From NCBI GenBank assembly GCA_031423755.1, contig JANPGC010000307.1, forward strand, positions 1 through 15,724: a DNA stretch of 15,724 nucleotides. The letters are read 5' to 3'. The notes beneath the pieces were generated by a model. That model saw nothing but the letters and a program-made list of their open reading frames with translations, was not told the DNA's origin and searched no databases. Shown here one piece after another: positions 1-4,544 of the stretch (its first letter is position 1; the number at the start of each line of letters is the position of its first letter). Source of the stretch: JANMEX01 sp031423755. Its GTDB lineage: Bacteria; Pseudomonadota; Alphaproteobacteria; Rhizobiales; Rhizobiaceae. Made by a program: the position numbers and the translations under genes.

Positions 1-85
<85 letters not shown>

Positions 86-94
86 AACGGGGGT

Positions 95-123
95 CATTTA
101 GGGAATGCGTTGGGGACTGTCAA
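95..123 (-). promoter_or_regulatory. sigma-70 type promoter of the tRNA-Leu gene
   Basis: On the minus strand there is a perfect -35 box TTGACA (118-123), a spacer of exactly 17 bases, and a -10-like TAAATG (95-100). Transcription would start around base 87-88, only a few bases before the mature tRNA 5' end at 85. The promoter lies in the gap between the upstream gene (ending at 226) and the tRNA, so the tRNA need not be read from that gene. The -10 match is imperfect; the call rests on the -35, the spacing and the position. Confidence 0.7.
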
Positions 124-225
124 CGCTGATTGGTGCATGGCTGCGCGTTTATGATGTCGGCGCACGACAAAATGGGCTCCGTCCTTTCGGGCGCGGCCTG
201 ATTTTTTCATTGTGTGAGGCAGCGC

Positions 226-888
226 TCAGGAGGAATCCGGGGCGTTGGCAAGGTCGCGCGCGAGGCGGTGGCATTCGTGCAGGACCGGGTCGATGTCGTG
301 CGCAGGGCGTTGCCGCCAGCCGGGCGGCAGACCGGGGCGGATTGGCGAGAAGCGGGTCGGGCGCCTGTCCTTCAGCGCCGCATCGCGCCGTGCGCGCCAG
401 CGGGCGAGGCGACGTGCTTGCTTTGAGATGTCGGCCAGTGCAAGCCGCAGCGCGCGCAGCCGCACATGCAGGCTGGCACCATCGAGCGGCTCGTCGAAGC
501 GGCTTTCCGGCAGGGCGCCGAAAGCCGGACCGCCGGGCAGTACCTCTTCCCATCCCGGACCGGCGTCGCTGTAATGCGACGAAAAATCCTTCAGCGGGTC
601 GATCAGGCAGAAGACAGGCTCACGCGGGACATCGGCGGCGGCAATTGTACCGATCAGCCCGAAGCGCGGCCTGAAGGACACGGGCGCGAGCCCGCGCGCG
701 GCAATCACTACCAGCCGCCGCACGGCAGCCTCCGCCGGGCGCAGCACAAACAGCACCGCCAGCCAAACCCGCCGCGGCAACATCATACCCGCCCCGCCGA
801 TCCGCGCGGCGGCGACAAGCGCAAACAACGCCGAGACAATGCCCAGCAGCGCCTCGCGGTTCCGTTCGATTGCCCTGTCCCAGTCCAC
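226..888 (-). CDS. conserved-looking hypothetical protein with two N-terminal hydrophobic segments
   Basis: A 220-residue protein starting at GTG 888 (VDWDRAIERN...). I prefer this start over the ATG at 1023. The extra 45 residues of the longer reading are low-complexity Pro/Thr/Asn and are encoded by palindromic intergenic repeat, while GTG 888 has an AAGG ribosome site about 9 bases upstream. Residues about 13-31 (LLGIVSALFALVAAARIG) and about 41-64 are hydrophobic and probably place the protein in the inner membrane. The rest is Arg/Ala-rich and should be cytoplasmic, ending in a distinctive Pro/Trp/His stretch (FSPIRPGLPPGWRQRP, then HDIDPVLHECH) that looks constrained. I recognise no named domain and assign no function. 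It lies upstream of tRNA-Leu in the same direction, and no gene of related function is visible nearby. Coding is supported by length, GC-rich third positions and a sensible start. Confidence 0.7.
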   Translation of the reverse strand: MDWDRAIERNREALLGIVSALFALVAAARIGGAGMMLPRRVWLAVLFVLRPAEAAVRRLVVIAARGLAPVSFRPRFGLIGTIAAADVPREPVFCLIDPLKDFSSHYSDAGPGWEEVLPGGPAFGALPESRFDEPLDGASLHVRLRALRLALADISKQARRLARWRARRDAALKDRRPTRFSPIRPGLPPGWRQRPAHDIDPVLHECHRLARDLANAPDSS

Positions 889-939
889 TGTGTTTGCCCT
901 TGCGAAGGTTGGTGTTGCGGTTGGGGCATTGTAGGGTTG

Positions 940-1330
940 GGGTTTTGGGGGTGGATAGTTTTGCGCAGTTTTATCTCGCCCCTTGGGGAGAGAAAGCAAA
1001 AACTTGGGTTTAGCCCTTGCCAAGCCCTAATTTTTGCAAGTGAGGGGGTAATCGTCTGCTCGATTTTGGCGGTTGGCGTGTGGATAGTTTTCACCGCCCC
1101 GGCCCTTCGCATGGCTCACGGCGTTCCGACCTCAAATCATGCCACTGGCATGATTTGGCGGGCAAGCCCGTCGGTCTCCACCCCCCTCTCTTGGAATTTC
1201 TAAGGCTTGGCGACGACGCTGAACCTAAGAAATTTCATTCTCCCCGCATCGGGGGAGATACACCAATCGCCCAATCTCGTCATCCCCGACAAGCGGAGCG
1301 CAGATCCAGAAAGACTAAACGATGAGGCTA
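940..1330. repeat. mosaic of intergenic palindromes and short direct repeats
   Basis: This gene-free stretch is built of short repeat units. The 12-base direct repeat GTGGATAGTTTT occurs at 951-962 and 1080-1091. A GC-rich palindrome TCTCGCCCC/GGGGAGAGA lies at 974-993 (one mismatch). A perfect 10-bp-arm hairpin is at 1134-1156, and an imperfect inverted repeat GGAATTTCTAAGG/CCTAAGAAATTTC spans about 1190-1236. A second TCTCCCC/GGGGAGA palindrome is at 1239-1258. A unit with CATCCCCGACAAGCGGAGCG follows at about 1281-1300. These resemble the dispersed BIME/REP-like elements of Mesorhizobium and relatives; this is recall, not a search. They lie in the leader of the 226-888 gene and may affect RNA stability or termination. 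No protein is supported here, although several frames stay open. Confidence 0.75.
1134..1156. repeat. perfect hairpin, 10-bp arms and 3-base loop
   Basis: AAATCATGCC and its exact reverse complement GGCATGATTT are separated by the 3-base loop ACT. As RNA it would be a stable stem on either strand. It has no T-run behind it, so it is not a clear intrinsic terminator. It is followed by a small GGCGGGCAAGCCCGTC-like inverted repeat at about 1156-1172. It looks like a copy of a dispersed family and not a gene-specific operator. Confidence 0.85.
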
Positions 1331-1492
1331 GTGCCTATACCCGATCACTGTCCATTCTCGCCAAAGGCTTTACAAAGCTCAAGTGGAAGCGGATACGTCA
1401 AAATTGGACGTTACAAATTATGCATACCGCATAGCGGCAGCCGCGAAAGTAAAAAGGCGTAGGCAGAAATTGCAGTGGACCCGTAATTGTAG
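1331..1492. other. AT-richer intergenic stretch downstream of the defence-like pair
   Basis: These 162 bases separate the palindrome mosaic from the stop codon of the TOPRIM-like gene (TAG, 1493-1495). Base composition shifts from GC-rich to AT-rich here, so the left edge of the foreign segment probably lies about 1330-1400. I see a small TATGC/GCATA inverted repeat near 1420-1434 and no convincing terminator, integrase remnant or tRNA fragment. No convincing coding sequence is present. Confidence 0.5.
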
Positions 1493-2053
1493 CTACTTCT
1501 GTGTTTTCCACCAACAATCCTCACTTACTTCATTAAATAAATCTCTAAATGAAACTGAAACTTCACAAATTTCCTTCGGTACCAAAGTACAAAACGCCTT
1601 GACCCCATCAATTGTTTCATTATACGACTTACCGTTCAATTTAAATATTTTTGAGACAATTGCCTTTCCGTTCCTGCCCTCTGCGTTGTCGTTAACAGGT
1701 GTGGTGCAAAAAACAGCCTTCTGATTCAAAAACGGCGCCATCCAAGCTTCAAAGTTCCTATCGGCGACAGATATCCTAATACAGTTCACGTCTACTGTCC
1801 GAAAACGCAAGCACTTATATATACCGTTCCGAATTTCTTCACAGCTCATATCGCGGTTCTCACGATCAAATACCACATGAACAAACCTAACTCTCCTAAA
1901 CATCAACTTAGCATGGAAGTATATTCTATCAGCAATTTTTTCAATTGCGACGCCATCCCCATTGGCGCCAAGGCGTACAACAGGAGCGCCGGGGCAGAGC
2001 CTTTGCACAATTCGCTGCTCCATTTGCCCCTCAACAATAAAGCCAACAGTCAT
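1493..2053 (-). CDS. TOPRIM-like protein (DUF4276-type), partner of the upstream AAA ATPase
   Basis: A 186-residue protein. Its ATG (2053-2051) overlaps the TGA of the ATPase gene in the sequence ATGA, so the two are translationally coupled. The N-terminus GFIVEGQMEQRIVQRL (E8, G9) matches the first TOPRIM motif, a hydrophobic strand followed by EG. A second strand, FVHVVFDRENRD (residues about 57-68, D63/E65), would be the acidic DxD-like metal site. ISVADRNFEAWM (94-105) is like the [R/P]-x-[F/I]-E-x-W/A segment of DUF4276 proteins. TOPRIM proteins of this kind sit beside SMC-like ATPases in predicted defence modules and often act as nucleases; OLD and PARIS systems use the same pairing of domains. 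The gene is AT-rich, unlike its GC-rich surroundings, which suggests transfer. The family call is from motif reading; DUF4435 is the main alternative. A nuclease activity is inferred. Confidence 0.75.
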   Translation of the reverse strand: MTVGFIVEGQMEQRIVQRLCPGAPVVRLGANGDGVAIEKIADRIYFHAKLMFRRVRFVHVVFDRENRDMSCEEIRNGIYKCLRFRTVDVNCIRISVADRNFEAWMAPFLNQKAVFCTTPVNDNAEGRNGKAIVSKIFKLNGKSYNETIDGVKAFCTLVPKEICEVSVSFRDLFNEVSEDCWWKTQK

Positions 2054-3393
2054 ATTTCTAATGCCCCGGTAACATAATAGTACCCTAAACCAAAACCAGA
2101 TTCACGGATCATTTCATCTATATCGTTTACATATTCCGGTCGCCTTGCAATGGTTTTACCAAACTCCATTTTTGTAACGATTATTTCCTGTGGATACAGT
2201 GCGTTCAAAAATGTTTCACTATGAGTTGTGACAATTGCAAAATTCTCCTCATCAAGTGAATCCAACTTCGCACGCAAAATACGCACTATTTCTTCTTGAA
2301 GTTTTGGATGAAGGAAATTTTCTGGCTCCTCAACATAAAAGCCTCCGTCATTGGTTAATACCGCCGTGATCAAAGCAAGCCACTTAATGGAGCCATCTGA
2401 AAGGTAGGCAATAGGAACCTTTTTTTCTTCTTGTCCATAAACATAATTGATGTATGTTATAATTCTATTATCTATAGTATCTAGCTCGACATCTATGCTT
2501 TTGACGCAATCATCGGCTAATTTCATATGATTGACAACATCAATCATCTTTACGCTGTTATTACTTACATGTCGTCGAAAATAAAAAATGGGATATCTCT
2601 GCGGACCAACTGCATTTGCCTGTTTGATAGCATAAAGCGTCGATGAAAGCCTACTGCCATCGTAGAGAATCCCTGAAGACTCTGCTATATCTTCACGCTG
2701 CCTAACTCTCTGTGGATCAATATTATACGCTCTACCAGTATTAATATCGTCTTGAACGATAGAAGTTAACAATACGAAATGACCAAGGTTCTTAATAAGA
2801 GAATTGTCAACAAAATCCTTATTACTAATAAATTTTAATACGTCCTCTTTTTTTATAGAGTGCATTCTAGAAAATTGGCTTTTTTCATACTTCTTTGAAT
2901 AGCTCAACTCAGCGTGCGTTTTGTCAGTTAACACATCATAATGCCAATGGACGTCCAAATCAGGCACGTCAAGATCAACGTCAATGGACAGTTTTCTTTC
3001 TCTGATCCACATTTGAAGTTTTTGCTTTGAAAAAAACACCTGATTTTCCACTAAACTTATCGTAAAACTAAATTTGTAGTAATAGTGATTTTTTTTCGGT
3101 GTTGTTCCAAAAATCCAAGAATCAAATTTACCAGTGTCCCCGATTCCTGTTATTTCAATATTCTCAGATATCTTATTGTAATTCTTCTTATAAAATATTT
3201 CTCCGGCGCCGCCAGCCTTGCCAATTGATTCGTGAAGGGAAAAATGCGCTAAGTAAGAAACAAATTCAAACAATTTGACGATATTTGACTTTCCAGCATT
3301 ATTTGGCCCAACAAGAACATTTATCCCTTTATTTATACTCAATTGAAAATCGACCAACGATCGAAAATTATTGCTAAAAATCTCCCTCAGCAT
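2050..3393 (-). CDS. OLD/AAA_15-21-type SMC-like ATPase (candidate defence ATPase)
   Basis: A 447-residue soluble ATPase of the ABC/SMC-like OLD group. The start is ATG 3393, with GGAG seven bases upstream and the usual first strand LREIFSNNFRSL. A longer reading from GTG 3486 exists but would add 31 residues of no family character. Walker A is GPNNAGKS (29-36). The ABC signature is LSDGS (331-335). Walker B is FYVEEPENFLHP with catalytic E356 in EEPEN (355-359). The H-loop is TTHSETFLNAL (His391). Residues about 60-320 form the variable insert seen in this group. It ends GFGLGYYYVTGALE, a tail typical of these ATPases. In defence pairs such an ATPase senses invasion and controls a TOPRIM or HNH effector; here the effector would be the gene at 1493-2053, joined by an ATGA overlap. 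Codon use is strongly AT-rich, so horizontal origin is likely. There is no fused TOPRIM domain, so it is not a single-chain OLD nuclease. Confidence 0.9.
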   Translation of the reverse strand: MLREIFSNNFRSLVDFQLSINKGINVLVGPNNAGKSNIVKLFEFVSYLAHFSLHESIGKAGGAGEIFYKKNYNKISENIEITGIGDTGKFDSWIFGTTPKKNHYYYKFSFTISLVENQVFFSKQKLQMWIRERKLSIDVDLDVPDLDVHWHYDVLTDKTHAELSYSKKYEKSQFSRMHSIKKEDVLKFISNKDFVDNSLIKNLGHFVLLTSIVQDDINTGRAYNIDPQRVRQREDIAESSGILYDGSRLSSTLYAIKQANAVGPQRYPIFYFRRHVSNNSVKMIDVVNHMKLADDCVKSIDVELDTIDNRIITYINYVYGQEEKKVPIAYLSDGSIKWLALITAVLTNDGGFYVEEPENFLHPKLQEEIVRILRAKLDSLDEENFAIVTTHSETFLNALYPQEIIVTKMEFGKTIARRPEYVNDIDEMIRESGFGLGYYYVTGALEI

Positions 3394-3481
3394 CTTCTTA
3401 CTCCATTTTGGCCCGTATTTGTAAGCTAGCGAATTTAAATCAGACGTTTCTGGTCTATTCACTTTATGACTGGAATACAAC

Positions 3482-3581
3482 CTCACCGCCCTGGCCCTCC
3501 CGTCTTCCCCGGCCTGCGCTTCTGCCGCTTCAAGTCTGACGCGCCCTCGTGGCTGCCGGCGCCGGAGCGATTTCGCCTTGG
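3482..3581 (-). repeat. displaced second copy of the uvrB 3' end (uvrB tail remnant)
   Basis: Aligned by hand with 4445-4544 this stretch matches in 87 of 100 columns without gaps, including 34 identical bases (3499-3532 versus 4462-4495). Read on the minus strand it still encodes a UvrB-type tail, PRRNRSGAGS..., DLKRQKRRPGKTG.PGR, followed by the equivalent TGA stop (3485-3483). Homology stops upstream at about 3581, where a REP-like unit takes over, so the copy has no start and is not a gene. It looks like the original or donor uvrB end pushed away when the 3582-4444 segment was inserted. The divergence level resembles that between orthologues of related species more than a recent duplication. 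Confidence 0.9.
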
Positions 3582-3602
3582 TACGACAATCTCACCATGA
3601 GG
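3581..3602. repeat. REP-like unit abutting the uvrB tail copy
   Basis: The plus strand reads GTACGACAATCTCACCATGA followed by GG. It closely resembles a dispersed alphaproteobacterial repeat of the form GTTCGACAAGCTCACCATGA. It begins exactly where homology to uvrB ends, so it marks the junction of the inserted segment. The resemblance is from memory; a genome-wide count would settle it. Confidence 0.55.
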
Positions 3603-3647
3603 GCGGCAGGCGCACCGCCAACCGCAGCGCGAATTTCATCACGATCC

Positions 3648-3935
3648 CTACCGCTCAAACCCGATCCTTAGCTTCAGCCCCGTCGCATCGGCAAACCGTT
3701 TCAGCGTGCGCGTTGATGGCAATGACCGGCCGCTTTCCAGACGGGCGATGGCGGCTTGCGTGGTGCCCATGGCGGCGGCTACTTGTTCTTGGGTCATGGC
3801 GGCAAGGCTTCTGGCTTGAATGAGGGCTCTGGCCAGATTGAACTCGTCTTCCAAGGCATCATATTCGGCGTTAAACTCCGGGTCCTTTAGCCACTTGCTT
3901 GCCAGATCACTGACTTTCAGGGTTGCGGTCCCCAT
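3648..3935 (-). CDS. HigA-like XRE-family HTH protein (antitoxin or regulator)
   Basis: A 95-residue DNA-binding protein with ATG 3935 and an AAAGGA ribosome site about 6 bases upstream. The N-terminal part SKWLKDPEFNAEYDALEDEFNLARALIQAR (13-42) is the helical segment typical of antitoxins of Gp49/RelE-type HigB toxins. The HTH follows (MTQEQVAAAMGTTQAAIARLESGR, about 47-70), then the PSTRTLKRFADATGLKLRIGFE ending common to this family. HigA antitoxins bind the operator of their own operon. The expected HigB toxin of about 110 residues is missing: the 58 bases upstream hold no gene, and the next gene is a PD-(D/E)XK-type nuclease. Either this is an orphan antitoxin or the HTH protein controls the nuclease. 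Confidence 0.9.
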   Translation of the reverse strand: MGTATLKVSDLASKWLKDPEFNAEYDALEDEFNLARALIQARSLAAMTQEQVAAAMGTTQAAIARLESGRSLPSTRTLKRFADATGLKLRIGFER

Positions 3936-3993
3936 TTCACATCCTTTGCGCGTTTCAGCGCCGAGCTTAGTTCATTCCCATCTTCAAAATGTT

Positions 3994-4449
3994 TCAAAGC
4001 AGCTGGGTGCATTGGCCAGTATCTTCTTCAAACTCGAGAAACTCAACTCCGCGAGGGATCAGGTGACGGAATGTCTTGATGTAGTAGCTCGCGAGCGAAA
4101 TATTCCTCCGGCTGCTTGTGTGTTTCAAGACAAAAAGCACCCGTCGGAAGTGCTGTGGTGCAAGTTGGAAGAAATACATTGCCTCATTCCAAACCGTCAA
4201 TTTGGCACTCGGAACTACGTCGCCTATGGTCCAACGGTGTGACTTGCATTCAACCAGTATTGCAGGATTTGCAGAGCCGAGGTCGAAGCTGTGCGGCTTC
4301 TTCAGGTCAGACACTCCTATTTCAATTGAAAAGTTCGGTTTTAGCGGAATGCCTTGCGTGATAAACCAATCTCGAGCTGCCGTTTCGAAGTCCCTCCCAA
4401 CGTGCGCATTGCTCGTTGAGCCAATTCGCTGAAAAGGCTTGTCACTCAC
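3994..4449 (-). CDS. small PD-(D/E)XK-type nuclease-like protein
   Basis: A 151-residue protein. The reading starts at GTG 4449-4447, which overlaps the uvrB stop in GTGA, so it would be translated by ribosomes finishing uvrB; no better start lies downstream before the conserved region. GRDFETAARDWF (18-29, E22), then SFDLGS with D56, then ILVECKSH with E67 and K69, give the E...D...ExK order and spacing of the restriction-endonuclease fold. The later strand RRVLFVLKH (102-110) fits the core. The product is probably a DNase, but target and partner are unknown. No methyltransferase, helicase or specificity subunit is nearby, which argues against a restriction-modification system. A HigA-like HTH protein follows in the same direction after 58 bases. 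It may be a defence or toxin component. I do not recognise a named family. Confidence 0.75.
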   Translation of the reverse strand: MSDKPFQRIGSTSNAHVGRDFETAARDWFITQGIPLKPNFSIEIGVSDLKKPHSFDLGSANPAILVECKSHRWTIGDVVPSAKLTVWNEAMYFFQLAPQHFRRVLFVLKHTSSRRNISLASYYIKTFRHLIPRGVEFLEFEEDTGQCTQLL

Positions 4450-4544
4450 CGCCCCGGCCGCCCCGTCTTCCCCGGCCTGCGCTTCTGCCGCTTCAGGTCC
4501 GCCGCGCTTTCGTAGCTGCCTGCGCCGGAGCGGTTGCGTCTTGG
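4445..4544 (-). repeat. uvrB 3' end, partner of the displaced copy at 3482-3581
   Basis: This is the in-gene copy of the duplicated segment, coding for the last 32-33 residues of UvrB and its stop codon. It shares 87 of 100 columns with 3482-3581 and 34 identical bases at 4462-4495. The offset is 963 bases. The pair is arranged as direct repeats around the nuclease and HTH genes, as attachment-site copies would be, but no integrase is in the window. Confidence 0.9.

Noticed and set aside
889..1023. N-terminal extension of the 226-888 protein up to ATG 1023 (45 extra residues).
   Set aside because: The extension is low-complexity, lies on palindromic repeat DNA, and GTG 888 has a better-placed ribosome site and a natural-looking start to the protein.
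3394..3486. Longer AAA ATPase beginning at GTG 3486 inside the uvrB tail copy.
   Set aside because: The 31 added residues precede the usual first strand of the family, and ATG 3393 has GGAG at 7 bases. The overlap is reported as a finding, not used as the start.
3571..4450. A CRISPR array or retron-like structure between the uvrB tails.
   Set aside because: No regularly spaced repeats, no reverse transcriptase and no conserved non-coding RNA fold are visible; the space is filled by two protein genes.
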